This document shows positions 52,728 to 62,194 of a stretch of 64,000 nt of DNA, piece by piece. The stretch spans positions 1 to 64,000 of the forward strand of contig JANPGJ010000305.1 in assembly GCA_031423955.1 (NCBI GenBank), in the 5' to 3' direction. A program made the position numbers and the translations under genes. Under the pieces are notes generated by a model that saw nothing but the letters and a program-made list of their open reading frames with translations, was not told where the DNA came from and did no database searches. The DNA comes from JAEUOS01 sp031423955. Its GTDB lineage: Bacteria; Pseudomonadota; Gammaproteobacteria; Burkholderiales; JAEUOS01. Positions within the stretch are counted from its first letter, which is position 1; every line of letters begins with the position of its first letter.

Positions 52728-54941
52728 TCAGGCCGCCAAAGCAACTGGCGCCGGATCAACCGACAACGCGTCGATCGCGCGATCCACCACCGCCGCCGTA
52801 CCATCGACCCGTACCGCAACGCCCTGACGAAAAAGTCCCGCGAGCGTACTGACGTTCATTTGCCTGAGGTCGCCGCCATTGGTGAATAGATAAAACGTTC
52901 GTTTCGGGCTGACCCAGGTCAGCTTGTAGCACTGCTTCACCTTGCCATCGCAAAACTCGACCAGCGCGCCCCTGCTCATCTCCAGCACAAGGCATTCGTA
53001 GTCGTCATTGGCCGAAAACATCGGCACCGACTTCAACACCGGGGCAACCGGACTTTGACTGGGAACCGGCTGCGACACCACATCTGCCCTCGCAGCCTTC
53101 GCCGCCGCGATCGCACCGGTGTGGGCCTGCATCAACTGGTTGAAGAATGCCTGTCGCTCCGCGTCGGCGCCGCCGACTGCGGCCAGACCGCGCATCAGCC
53201 CGCGGACCAGTTTGGGCAACATGCCGGCAAGCGCCGGGATGTCTGCGCGGCCCTTCGGCTCAACACTCCAGATCAGATCCGCCGCCAGACTCAGACGCGC
53301 AGGCACCGAATCATCGCCCGCCAATTCCTTGACATGGGCGTCGACAACTGCGCCGAGCCATAGCGTTGTCAGGAAGTCGCGAATGAAATCCGGTGTGCCC
53401 GCGCTGATCCGGCCAGCGAGATCGGCGCGCACCGCTGCCTCGGCTGCCGCGACCGCTTCCTGTGCCGCCAACGCGTGGGCTTGCGCGGCGGCGGCGCTGT
53501 CCGCCGCGGCATGCTCACGCGCCACCAGTGCTTCAAGTTCCTCGAATGCGGTGGCGAACACAGCCACGTCCTGCTTGAACTGTACTGCCAGATCATCGAC
53601 CACATGCTTGATACCACGCATGAACAGGCCATCTTCGATGCGGTTGATCGTCGGATCGGCCCCGGCCTCGGCCATGCGATCGAGCAGGCGCCGCATCGGA
53701 TGCAGGCGTTGGGCGAAAAAACTGCGGTCGAGGATCGCCGCCTTCACGGCGACAATTTGCAGGCGGGCGATCAATCCCTTGATCGCATTGTCGATTTTCG
53801 GATCGTTGTGCAGATAGTCGAAAACCACCGTCACCAATTCAATCGTCAACTGGTCGAGCGGCGTGCCCTGGGCCACAAGGCCGCGGTCCATATCGCGTAG
53901 AAAGCCAGGCGCGAGAAGTCCCGCAGCCGAGCCCAGGTTTGCTTCGGACTGCAGACGCGCCAGCGCTTCGAGCAGCGATTCGCTGCCCACACTTTCCCCG
54001 GCCGCGAAACGCGCCGGATCGGCCAGCATGCGCATGCTTGCAGCCCGCGCAGACGCCTGACCCTGAGCCAGGCCGGCCAGCAGGCTGGCGATGCCGGCTT
54101 GCTCGTTGCCCAGCGAATCGCCAAGCCAGCCGCTGCGCTCCGCTGGCGCGGTGCCGTCAAACTGCGACAGGCGTCCGCTTTGCGACAAGGCCTTCATGCG
54201 CTGGGTCGCGGACATTCCCATCATGCGTTGCGAGACACCCATCGGGTCCGCGGTGGTTTTCACAGTGTGACGAATGCGCGGCAGGATATGGTGCGCCACC
54301 AGGCTTTCGTTGACCGCGCGATAGATCTGGCTGATCGATTTCGAGAGGTAAGGCTGGAACGCTGCGAGCATCGCCTGCTTCACCGCATCTTCTGCCGGCA
54401 CATGGTTGCAAGCGAGCTTCAAAGCCTCGAATATCGCCTCCGGGCTGAGCGGATTGTCGGCGTCCTCGAGCGAGTCGCGATTGAGCAACATGCCAAAGCG
54501 TGCGCGGATTCCCAGCATCTCGTTGTTGTCAAGCGAAGTCATGACCGTCTTGGCCAACCGGTCGATGGCAATGCCGGTTTCGATGATCGAATCCGATACC
54601 AGCGACAGTTCGATGCCGCCGAAGTCACTCGCCGGCGCTGCCGCCGCAGGCGTGGCCGATGGCTTGCCGGAATCCAGGCGCTTGTCGTAGATGCTCTTGA
54701 AACTCTCTTCGAATTGACGCTGGATTTCTGTCCGGTGCTGGCGTACCCTCGACATCGCATCCAGATACATCTGCTGCTCGTCGCGCTTGACGCTCTTGTC
54801 GGCAAGTTGAAAGAGATCTTCGTCAATCTTCGCCAGCGCGCCGGCAACGACTTCAGCCAGGCGGGCGCGTGCGATGTCGCGGCATTCGTTCAAAAGTGAG
54901 TCAGCCGGGGTCTGGATTATGGAATTCTGTTGTGGATTCAT
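52728..54941 (-). CDS. DUF1631 family protein
   Basis: A 737-aa protein of the DUF1631 family found in beta- and gammaproteobacteria; function unknown. It is largely helical and soluble. MNPQQNSIIQTPADSLLNEC is the N-terminus, and the segment FDYLHNDPKIDNAIKGLIAR lies centrally. An Ala-rich probable coiled coil occupies residues about 480-520. The C-terminal ~90 residues (SANDDYECLVLEMSRGALV onward) form a small beta domain. A long inverted repeat lies 38 bases upstream. Confidence 0.88.
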   Translation of the reverse strand: MNPQQNSIIQTPADSLLNECRDIARARLAEVVAGALAKIDEDLFQLADKSVKRDEQQMYLDAMSRVRQHRTEIQRQFEESFKSIYDKRLDSGKPSATPAAAAPASDFGGIELSLVSDSIIETGIAIDRLAKTVMTSLDNNEMLGIRARFGMLLNRDSLEDADNPLSPEAIFEALKLACNHVPAEDAVKQAMLAAFQPYLSKSISQIYRAVNESLVAHHILPRIRHTVKTTADPMGVSQRMMGMSATQRMKALSQSGRLSQFDGTAPAERSGWLGDSLGNEQAGIASLLAGLAQGQASARAASMRMLADPARFAAGESVGSESLLEALARLQSEANLGSAAGLLAPGFLRDMDRGLVAQGTPLDQLTIELVTVVFDYLHNDPKIDNAIKGLIARLQIVAVKAAILDRSFFAQRLHPMRRLLDRMAEAGADPTINRIEDGLFMRGIKHVVDDLAVQFKQDVAVFATAFEELEALVAREHAAADSAAAAQAHALAAQEAVAAAEAAVRADLAGRISAGTPDFIRDFLTTLWLGAVVDAHVKELAGDDSVPARLSLAADLIWSVEPKGRADIPALAGMLPKLVRGLMRGLAAVGGADAERQAFFNQLMQAHTGAIAAAKAARADVVSQPVPSQSPVAPVLKSVPMFSANDDYECLVLEMSRGALVEFCDGKVKQCYKLTWVSPKRTFYLFTNGGDLRQMNVSTLAGLFRQGVAVRVDGTAAVVDRAIDALSVDPAPVALAA

Positions 54942-55254
54942 AGGTTTGGCCTGCCGCAGTAGGTTTGCCGAAATAATTATGACAATAGCATATCATCAAA
55001 ATATGCCATTGTCATTGAATGCGCCGGGCACTTGGATTACCTCACATGGGGTAGTTGACGGCAACGTGGCGCAAAACCTGAGACCGAGCAGACCGGAAAT
55101 CGGTAGCCGGCGGGCTTGATTTGCCGCCGAACATGTTCGAGTGTCGTCGTCAACCGGCTGCCGCCGGCATCGCGACTGGCGACAGATCCCTGTCTAACGT
55201 GGTTGGCGCGGCGCCACGTCGTTGCGGCGCCGGCAGGCTGTCAGTGCGCCGCCG
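54942..55254. other. Intergenic region between DUF1631 and the HEAT/TPR gene
   Basis: No gene is supported. It holds the AT-rich dyad at 54979-55015 and several short GC-rich stems (for example ACGTGG...CCACGT around 55197-55219) downstream of the HEAT/TPR gene, without a convincing T-tract. Confidence 0.4.
54979..55015. repeat. 15-bp AT-rich inverted repeat upstream of the DUF1631 gene
   Basis: ATGACAATAGCATAT (54979-54993) and ATATGCCATTGTCAT (55001-55015) are reverse complements with one mismatch, around a 7-base centre CATCAAA. It is markedly AT-rich for this genome and lies 38 bases before the DUF1631 ATG. No T-tract follows on either side, so an operator is more likely than a terminator. 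Confidence 0.75.
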
Positions 55255-55923
55255 TCAAGTCGCCTTGCGCTGACGTTCCGAGATCATCTTGCGCAGCGCC
55301 AGCACATTGATTGCCACGCCTTGCATGTTGGGGTTGATCGCCAACGCGCGCTCGAAGTACTCGAGTGCGAGGTCGAAATTCTCCAGTCTTGAATGGATCT
55401 GCCCGTAACCGGAAAGTGCACCGAAGTGATACGGGTTGCGCTTCAGGACTTCATCACAATCGGCCAGGGATTCCTGCAATCGACCGCTGAAATAGAGTAC
55501 TGTGGCGCGCTTGTTCCAGCCCTCAGCGAAATCGGGCTTCAACCGGATGATTTCGCTGAAAGTGTGGATCGCCGCCTCGACATCGGCGGAATTCATTTGC
55601 AGGACTCCGGTCTTGTAGAGTTGGTCGACCCGGGCATTGCCGCTGCGCCCCCAGATCTTCCACAGGGCGGCCTCGGCCGATAGGCGGACCTCGTCCTGAG
55701 CGTCGGCAAGTGCAGCGACCAGCAGCCTGGCATCCTGCATCATGCCGACCTCGGCCAGTCGATCCACCGCGGCGCGACGCACTTGCGGCGACTTGCTGGC
55801 CATTTGTTGCAGCGCTTGCTGCCGTGACGGCGGCGCGCCTTGCGAGGCCATCGAAAATGCCGCAAGCAAGCCTGCGAGCACCGCACCAATCCAGCGCTTG
55901 TCGAAACCGGCTGCGATTCTCAT
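55255..55923 (-). CDS. Exported HEAT/TPR repeat protein
   Basis: A 222-aa protein with a signal sequence (WIGAVLAGLLAAFSMASQGA). A HEAT-like pair follows (SPQVRRAAVDRLAEVGMMQDA; AQDEVRLSAEAALWKIWG). The C-terminal half has three TPR units (AAIHTFSEIIRLKPDFAEGW, ALEYFERALAINPNMQGVA). It is probably a periplasmic scaffold; no partner is evident. ATG 55923 overlaps the DUF2461 stop as ATGA. Confidence 0.85.
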   Translation of the reverse strand: MRIAAGFDKRWIGAVLAGLLAAFSMASQGAPPSRQQALQQMASKSPQVRRAAVDRLAEVGMMQDARLLVAALADAQDEVRLSAEAALWKIWGRSGNARVDQLYKTGVLQMNSADVEAAIHTFSEIIRLKPDFAEGWNKRATVLYFSGRLQESLADCDEVLKRNPYHFGALSGYGQIHSRLENFDLALEYFERALAINPNMQGVAINVLALRKMISERQRKAT

Positions 55924-56618
55924 TTCACGGCCTCCCTGAGCCATTTCACCAACGGCAATGCGCGTTTGAAACCGCCTGCCACCTGCGCTGCAAGGCTTGC
56001 CGCCTCGAGACCCTTGACCGGCGCCTCGGTCCACACGATAAAGCTTTTCTGCTTGATGTTCTCGATGTATGGCGTATCGACGGTGTACCCCTTGGGTGGG
56101 CGCGCCAGTCGCGCTTCATCAGCGAATTGTCCGAAATGCGACCACATCGCGCGCGCCCTGAGCAGTTTTGCAAACTGCACCGGATGCGTGGCGATCGACT
56201 TGCGAACCTTGGCCAATACGTCGGGCGGCGGCATGTAGCATCCGCCGGCAACCAGCAGCTTGCCATGGTGATCGATGTGGAAATAGTAATGCGATCCAGG
56301 ATCCTTCTTGCCGCCCGGCGCGATCACCGCTGAAAAATTGGTCTTGTACGGACTCTTGTCTTTCGAAAACCGGATGTCGCGATTGATGCGGAATTGCGCC
56401 TTTTTCGGATCCTGGCCGGCCACCGCAGGATCGAAACGCGTTGTCTCGGCGATCACCCGGGCAACCAGCTGCGTGAATTCCAGGCGCAGGATGTCGTATG
56501 AAGGTTTGTTCATGGCGAACCATGCGCGGTTGTTGTTCTCCGCAAGGCCCTCCAGGTAGTTGACGAGTTCGCGCGTGTTCATGTCGACGGATATTTTTTG
56601 AGATTGCCCAGAAGCCAT
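55920..56618 (-). CDS. DUF2461 family protein
   Basis: A protein of about 232 aa in the DUF2461 (TIGR02453) family; function unknown. Family segments: NYLEGLAENNNRAWFAMNK, RINRDIRFSKDKSPYKTNFS, YFHIDHHGKLLVAGGCYMP. ATG 56618 was used; ATG 56582 (MNTRELVNYL) would also fit family length at 220 aa, and neither has a clear Shine-Dalgarno. Translationally coupled to the downstream HEAT/TPR gene. Confidence 0.87.
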   Translation of the reverse strand: MASGQSQKISVDMNTRELVNYLEGLAENNNRAWFAMNKPSYDILRLEFTQLVARVIAETTRFDPAVAGQDPKKAQFRINRDIRFSKDKSPYKTNFSAVIAPGGKKDPGSHYYFHIDHHGKLLVAGGCYMPPPDVLAKVRKSIATHPVQFAKLLRARAMWSHFGQFADEARLARPPKGYTVDTPYIENIKQKSFIVWTEAPVKGLEAASLAAQVAGGFKRALPLVKWLREAVK

Positions 56619-56807
56619 GATAAGCCAGGCGTACCGCCCGGATTGGCGATGGCCCATCGGCAGGCGGCGGACCGGTCTCAATGGCGGCATGCTGTGCCAG
56701 ACTGTAGTGCGTTACCTGAGCATTCGGGCAACTAAATGTGATGTCAGCCCGATGCAAGGCTTGCGCGCTACACTTGAGGATCACTCATTGATCAGGAGAC
56801 ACGCATC

Positions 56808-57992
56808 ATGGCTCAACGCGAAGTAATGGTTTTGTCCGGCGCCCGCACCGCGATCGGCACCTTTGGCGGCGCCCTCAAGGACACGCCGGCCGTTGATCTC
56901 GCCGCCACGGTATTGCGTGAGGCGGTAGCACGGGCAAAAATCGATCCGGCCAGGGTTGGGCACGTCGCCTTCGGCCATGTGGTCAATACCGACGTGCGCG
57001 ACATGTACCTGTCGCGCATGGCCACCATCAACGGCGGCTTGCCGATCGAGACACCGGCGTTCAACGTCAATCGCCTGTGCGGATCCGGACTGCAGGCAAT
57101 CGTCTCGGTGGCGCAATCGATCCTGCTCGGCGATACCGACGCCGGTGTGGCGGGCGGCGCCGAAGCCATGAGCCGCGCACCCTACTGGCTGCCCAGCAGC
57201 CGCTGGGGCTCGCGTATGGGAGACGGCAAGATGGTCGATCCAATGGTCGGCGCACTGCATGACCCGTTCAATGTCATTCACATGGGCGTGACGGCGGAAA
57301 ACGTCGCCCGCCAGTGCGGCATCACGCGCGAGCAGCAGGATCAACTTGCGATGCTAAGCCACAACCGCGCCCAGCATGCCATCGCCGCCGGCTACTTCAA
57401 GGAACAGATCGTCGGCATCGAGATGAAGTCGCGCAAGGGAGTCGTCATGTTTGACACCGACGAGCATGTGCGCAACGACTGCAAACTGGAGGACATGGCG
57501 AAACTCAAGCCGGTATTCGAAAAAGACGGCACCGTGACCGCAGGCAATGCCTCCGGCATCAACGATGCCGCCGCCGCGCTGGTGCTGATGGAAGCCGCGG
57601 CCGCGGCCGCTGCGGGGCACAAGCCGCTGGCCAGACTGGTGGGCTACGCGCATGCCGGCCTGGAGCCCAAGATAATGGGTCTGGGACCGGTGCCCGCAAC
57701 CCGAAATGTGCTCAAGAAGACCGGCCTCAAACTTGATCAGATCGATGTCATTGAAGCCAATGAAGCGTTTGCCGCACAAGCCCTTGGGGTCAGCAAGGAA
57801 CTCGGGCTTGATCCAAAGAAGGTCAATCCGAACGGCAGCGGCATTTCGCTGGGCCATCCGATCGGTGCCACCGGCGCGATCATCAGCATCAAGGCCATCT
57901 ATGAGCTGCATCGGACCGGCGGCCGCTATGCGCTGGTCACCATGTGCATCGGCGGCGGCCAGGGCATTGCTGCGATATTCGAGCGAGTCTGA
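56808..57992 (+). CDS. bktB: Beta-ketothiolase / acetyl-CoA acetyltransferase (BktB-like)
   Basis: A thiolase of 394 aa, closest in pattern to BktB of Cupriavidus, which makes 3-ketoacyl-CoA, including C5 units, for polyhydroxyalkanoate synthesis. Acylated Cys91 lies in NVNRLCGSGLQAIVS, His in NGSGISLGHPIGATGA and the second Cys in MCIGGGQGIAAIFERV. No phaB or phaC gene is adjacent. ATG 56808 follows AGGAGA. Confidence 0.93.
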   Translation: MAQREVMVLSGARTAIGTFGGALKDTPAVDLAATVLREAVARAKIDPARVGHVAFGHVVNTDVRDMYLSRMATINGGLPIETPAFNVNRLCGSGLQAIVSVAQSILLGDTDAGVAGGAEAMSRAPYWLPSSRWGSRMGDGKMVDPMVGALHDPFNVIHMGVTAENVARQCGITREQQDQLAMLSHNRAQHAIAAGYFKEQIVGIEMKSRKGVVMFDTDEHVRNDCKLEDMAKLKPVFEKDGTVTAGNASGINDAAAALVLMEAAAAAAAGHKPLARLVGYAHAGLEPKIMGLGPVPATRNVLKKTGLKLDQIDVIEANEAFAAQALGVSKELGLDPKKVNPNGSGISLGHPIGATGAIISIKAIYELHRTGGRYALVTMCIGGGQGIAAIFERV

Positions 57993-58098
57993 GCCGGGAC
58001 GTCCGCCGTAGCTGGCCGGCGCGGCGATCGACCCGCGCCGGCGCCGCCGATAGGGCGGGCGTCGTAGCCTGATGCGGCATGACACCTCGGAGGGGCGC

Positions 58099-58407
58099 AT
58101 GACAAACAGAATCGCGGCAATTGCCGTAGCCATATTGATGCTTGCCGCCGGCCCGGGGCAGGCGCAGGACAAGATCCCGCACGAACGCGGAGAGTTGCTG
58201 TATTCCACTTTCTGCGTGGCCTGCCACACCACACAGATGCACTGGCGTGACAAGAAAATCGCCCGCGACTTGCCGGGATTGCGCGAACAGGTACGGCGGT
58301 GGCAGCGCAATGCCGGCCAGAATTGGGACGCGGCCGACATCGAGGCGGTGGTCAACCATCTGAACCGCACTTACTACAAGTTTCCCGGAGTGACCGACAA
58401 GAGCTGA
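58099..58407 (+). CDS. Small periplasmic cytochrome c
   Basis: A 102-aa protein with a signal peptide (IAAIAVAILMLAAGPGQAQ) and a single haem-binding CVACH. The region after the haem site (QMHWRDKKIARDLPGLREQV) and the C-terminus lack an obvious MxxP axial ligand; a methionine in TTQMHWR is close to the haem site. ATG 58099 follows GGAGGGG. The redox partner is unknown. Confidence 0.85.
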   Translation: MTNRIAAIAVAILMLAAGPGQAQDKIPHERGELLYSTFCVACHTTQMHWRDKKIARDLPGLREQVRRWQRNAGQNWDAADIEAVVNHLNRTYYKFPGVTDKS

Positions 58408-58570
58408 TCGATAGCGCTGTTGACACGTCGGCGCACGACGCGTTGCCCATCTGACGCCTGCAGAACGCGCCGCGCTTTTCGGCAACCATCGCCGGTCCAG
58501 TTGGGTCCGGTCACCGCAACAAGCCGCTCTAGTCGCGCCTCCTGCAACGACAACGTCGCGCCTGCCCTGA

Positions 58571-61500
58571 TCAAGCCTCGCCGTAGCCGCCGGCAGTCGG
58601 GGTTTGCACCACGAACACGTCCCCGGGCCGGCACACGGTTTCGTCGCTGCCACCAAGTTCGCTGATCGACCCGTCCACCCGCTCAACCCAGTTGTGCCCC
58701 ACCTCCCCGGCACCACCACCATGCATGCCATAGGGTGGTACACGGCGATGGCCCGACAGCACGCCCGCAGTCATGGTCTCGAGAAAACGCACCCGCCGCA
58801 AGGCGCCAGGCCCGCCGTTCCATTTGCCGCGGCCACCGGACCCGTATCGGATCGAGTGCTCTTCCACCCGCACCGGATAGCGAAACTCCAGTACCTCGGG
58901 GTCGGTCATGCGGCTGTTGGTCATGTGCGTCTGCACCGGCGTGGCGCCGTCGAAACCATCGCCCGCGCCGGAGCCTGAGGAAATCGTCTCGTAATACTGG
59001 TAGGTGTCATTGCCAAAGGTGAAATTGTTCATCGTGCCCTGGCTGGCGCCCATCACGCCGAGTGCGCCATACAAGGTATCGGTCAGGCACTGGCTGGTCT
59101 CGACATTGCCCGCGACCACCGCCGCCGGATAGCGCGGGTTGAGCATCGAGCCTTCAGGAATGATGATTTTCAGCGGCTTCAGGCAACCGGCGTTGAGCGG
59201 AATGTCGTCGTCGACCAGCGAGCGAAAGACATACAGCACCGCTGCGTAGCACACCGCTGACGGTGCGTTGAAGTTGTTCGGCAGTTGATCGCTGGTGCCG
59301 GTGAAATCGATCACCCCGCTGCGCGTGGCCTTGTCCAGCGTCACCTTCACGCGAATCACCGCACCATGATCCATCTCGTAGGCGAATTCGCCATCCTTCA
59401 ACACCTCGATCACCCGCCGCACCGATTCCTCGGCGTTGTCCTGCACATGTCGCATGTAGGCATGCACCACCTCGAGGCCGAATTCACCGACCATGCGGCG
59501 CAATTCCTGCACCCCTTTTTCGTTGGCCGCGATCATGGCGCGCAAGTCGGCCATGTTCTGTTCGATGTTTCGCGAGGGGTATTGCCCGGAGCCCAGCAGG
59601 GCACGGGTTTCGCTGTCGCGCAGGCGGCCCTTCTCGACCAGCAGGAAATTGTCGATCAGCACCCCCTCCTCCTCCACCACTTTCGAGTTGGGCGGCATTG
59701 AGCCGGGCGAAATGCCGCCGATGTCCGCATGGTGGCCGCGCGAGCCGACATAAAACAGGATGTTCTTGCCGGCCGCATCGAATACCGGGGTGATGACCGT
59801 GATGTCGGGCAGGTGGGTGCCGCCGTTGTACGGCGCATTGAGCACATAAACGTCGCCAGCCTGCATGGCGCGGCCATGCGCCGCGGTGTTTTCCCGGATC
59901 ACGGTCTTGATCGACTCCCCCATCGAACCAAGATGCACCGGCATGTGCGGCGCGTTGGCGATCAGGTCGCCGTGCTGGTTGAACACCGCGCACGAAAAAT
60001 CAAGACGTTCCTTGATATTCACCGAGTAGGCGGTATTTGCCAGCGTCAGGCCCATCTGTTCGGCGATCGCCATGAACAGGTTGTTGAAGATCTCCAGCAT
60101 CACCGGGTCGGCCGTGGTGCCGATCGCCGTCTGTCGCGGCCGTTCAATCGCGCGGGTGAGCACCATGTGATTCTGCGCCGTCACCTCGCATTGCCAGCCA
60201 GGTTCGACAATTGACGTCGCATTCTGCTCAGCGATGATCGCCGGGCCAAGCAACTTGTCGCCGGGTTGCATCAGGCTACGCAGAAAAACCGGTGCCGCAT
60301 GCTCGACGCCGCCGGAAAACATGCGGACCGATTCCGCGGCAGCGAGGGCGCCGGCTCGGCCTGATACTGGCGACTGCACGTCGACCTGCTGCCCGGAGAG
60401 TCCGATTGCCTCCACCGACACCGCCTCCACCACCAGCGGTTTGTGCTCCATCAAGAACGAGTAGCGCATGCGATAGGCCGACTCGAACCGGGCCTTGATG
60501 TCCTCCAGGGATCCGTCCTCGACCACCAGCGCCGAATCGGTGCCATCGTATCGGACATGCACGCGCTGGCGAACCACGATGTTTCCGGCTGGCACGCCCT
60601 GGCCCAGGATCTGCGCCCGGGCATCGGCCGCCATCTCGGCAAAAGCCGTGTCGAGCGCTGCTCGCGAAGCAGGTGCCAGCTTGAGTTCGATCGCCCGTTC
60701 GCGCATTGCAGTCAGATCGGCAAGCCCCATGCCATAAGCCGACAGCACACCGGCATAGGGATGGATGTAGACGCGCGGGATGCCCAGTTTGTCGGCGATC
60801 AGGCAGGCGTGTTGCCCGCCGGCGCCGCCAAAACACTGCAGGGTGTACTGCGTGATGTCATAACCGCGAGCCACCGACACCTTCTTGATCGCATTCGCCA
60901 TGTTTTCGACGGCGATCTGGATGAAACCCTCCGCCACTTCCTCCAGCGTTCTGACGACGCCGGTGGCCGCCTCGATGTCGCTCGCCATGGTACGAAACTT
61001 CGCCGCGCTGGCTTCATAGTCGAGCGTCGCATCGGCATGCGGCCCGAACACCCGCGGAAAGTATTTCGGCTGCACCTTGCCGAGCAACACGTTGGCGTCG
61101 GTCACCGCCAGCGGCCCGCCGCGTCGGTAGGCTGCCGGCCCCGGATTGGCGCCGGCGGAGTCGGGGCCTACGCGATAGCGACTACCGTCAAAGTGCAGAA
61201 TCGATCCGCCGCCGGCAGCCACGGTATGAATGCTCATCATCGGCGCGCGCATGCGAACCCCGGCAACCTGGGTTTCGAATGCCCGTTCGTATTCCCCGGC
61301 GTAGTGCGACACATCGGTGGAGGTGCCCCCCATGTCGAATCCGATGACTTTCTCGAATCCCGCGCCCCTGGCGGTCTGCACCATGCCGACAATGCCGCCC
61401 GCCGGGCCGGACAGGATCGAATCCTTGCCCTTGAAAAGATCGGCAGACGTCAGGCCGCCGGACGATTGCATGAACATCAACCGCGCGCCATCAAGCTCGG

Positions 61501-62194
61501 CCGCGACCCGGTTGACATAGCGGCCGATGATCGGCGACAGATAGGCATCGACCACCGTGGTATCGCCGCGCGAAACCAGTTTCATCAGCGGCGAGACCTC
61601 GTGCGATACCGATATCTGGGTGAAGCCGGCGCCACGCGCCAGCACCGCGATCTCGCGCTCGTGCTGCATGTAGCGATAGCCGTGCAACAACACGATCGCG
61701 ATCGCCCTGAAGCCGGCCGCGTAGGCGGCAGCTAGGTCGGCGCGGGTCTTGGCGGCATTGAGCGGCAACACCACCTCGCCGTGCGCGCCGATCCGTTCCT
61801 CGACTTCGTACACTTCCGCGTAGAGCAGTTCCGGCAGCACGATATGGCGATCGAAGATGCGCGGCCGATTCTGGTAGCCGATGCGCAGCTGGTCGCGAAA
61901 GCCGCGGGTAATGAACAGCACCGTGCTGTCGCCCTTGCGTTCAAGCAGGGCGTTGGTGGCTACCGTGGTCCCCATCTTCACCGCGTCGATCGCGGTACCG
62001 GGGATAGGCTCGTTGGCACCAAGTCGCAGAAAATGACGAATCGCCGCGATCGCCGCATCCGGATATTGTTCAGGGTTTTCCGACAGCAGCTTGTGGGTGT
62101 GCAAGGCGCCGGCAGGATCACGCGCCACCACATCGGTGAACGTGCCGCCGCGGTCAATCCAGAATTGCCAGGCTGATTGCGGAACCGTACTCAT
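58571..62194 (-). CDS. 5-oxoprolinase (ATP-hydrolysing), fused HyuA-HyuB type
   Basis: A 1207-aa protein joining a hydantoinase-A-like half (residues 1 to about 680: WIDRGGTFTDVVARDP, GFDMGGTSTDVSHY, AAGGGSILHFDG) and a hydantoinase-B-like half (EIFNNLFMAIAEQMG, YNGGTHLPDITV, SRGHHADIGGISPGSMPP). This is the arrangement of ATP-dependent 5-oxoprolinases, which open pyroglutamate to glutamate; other hydantoin or acetone-carboxylase-like substrates remain possible. Its ATG shares a base with the stop of the D-glutamate-cyclase-type gene, indicating coupling. Confidence 0.9.
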   Translation of the reverse strand: MSTVPQSAWQFWIDRGGTFTDVVARDPAGALHTHKLLSENPEQYPDAAIAAIRHFLRLGANEPIPGTAIDAVKMGTTVATNALLERKGDSTVLFITRGFRDQLRIGYQNRPRIFDRHIVLPELLYAEVYEVEERIGAHGEVVLPLNAAKTRADLAAAYAAGFRAIAIVLLHGYRYMQHEREIAVLARGAGFTQISVSHEVSPLMKLVSRGDTTVVDAYLSPIIGRYVNRVAAELDGARLMFMQSSGGLTSADLFKGKDSILSGPAGGIVGMVQTARGAGFEKVIGFDMGGTSTDVSHYAGEYERAFETQVAGVRMRAPMMSIHTVAAGGGSILHFDGSRYRVGPDSAGANPGPAAYRRGGPLAVTDANVLLGKVQPKYFPRVFGPHADATLDYEASAAKFRTMASDIEAATGVVRTLEEVAEGFIQIAVENMANAIKKVSVARGYDITQYTLQCFGGAGGQHACLIADKLGIPRVYIHPYAGVLSAYGMGLADLTAMRERAIELKLAPASRAALDTAFAEMAADARAQILGQGVPAGNIVVRQRVHVRYDGTDSALVVEDGSLEDIKARFESAYRMRYSFLMEHKPLVVEAVSVEAIGLSGQQVDVQSPVSGRAGALAAAESVRMFSGGVEHAAPVFLRSLMQPGDKLLGPAIIAEQNATSIVEPGWQCEVTAQNHMVLTRAIERPRQTAIGTTADPVMLEIFNNLFMAIAEQMGLTLANTAYSVNIKERLDFSCAVFNQHGDLIANAPHMPVHLGSMGESIKTVIRENTAAHGRAMQAGDVYVLNAPYNGGTHLPDITVITPVFDAAGKNILFYVGSRGHHADIGGISPGSMPPNSKVVEEEGVLIDNFLLVEKGRLRDSETRALLGSGQYPSRNIEQNMADLRAMIAANEKGVQELRRMVGEFGLEVVHAYMRHVQDNAEESVRRVIEVLKDGEFAYEMDHGAVIRVKVTLDKATRSGVIDFTGTSDQLPNNFNAPSAVCYAAVLYVFRSLVDDDIPLNAGCLKPLKIIIPEGSMLNPRYPAAVVAGNVETSQCLTDTLYGALGVMGASQGTMNNFTFGNDTYQYYETISSGSGAGDGFDGATPVQTHMTNSRMTDPEVLEFRYPVRVEEHSIRYGSGGRGKWNGGPGALRRVRFLETMTAGVLSGHRRVPPYGMHGGGAGEVGHNWVERVDGSISELGGSDETVCRPGDVFVVQTPTAGGYGEA

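Noticed and set aside
60443..61735. Plus-strand open frame of about 430 codons
   Set aside because: Antisense to the 5-oxoprolinase gene; composition rich in His/Arg and no recognisable domain.
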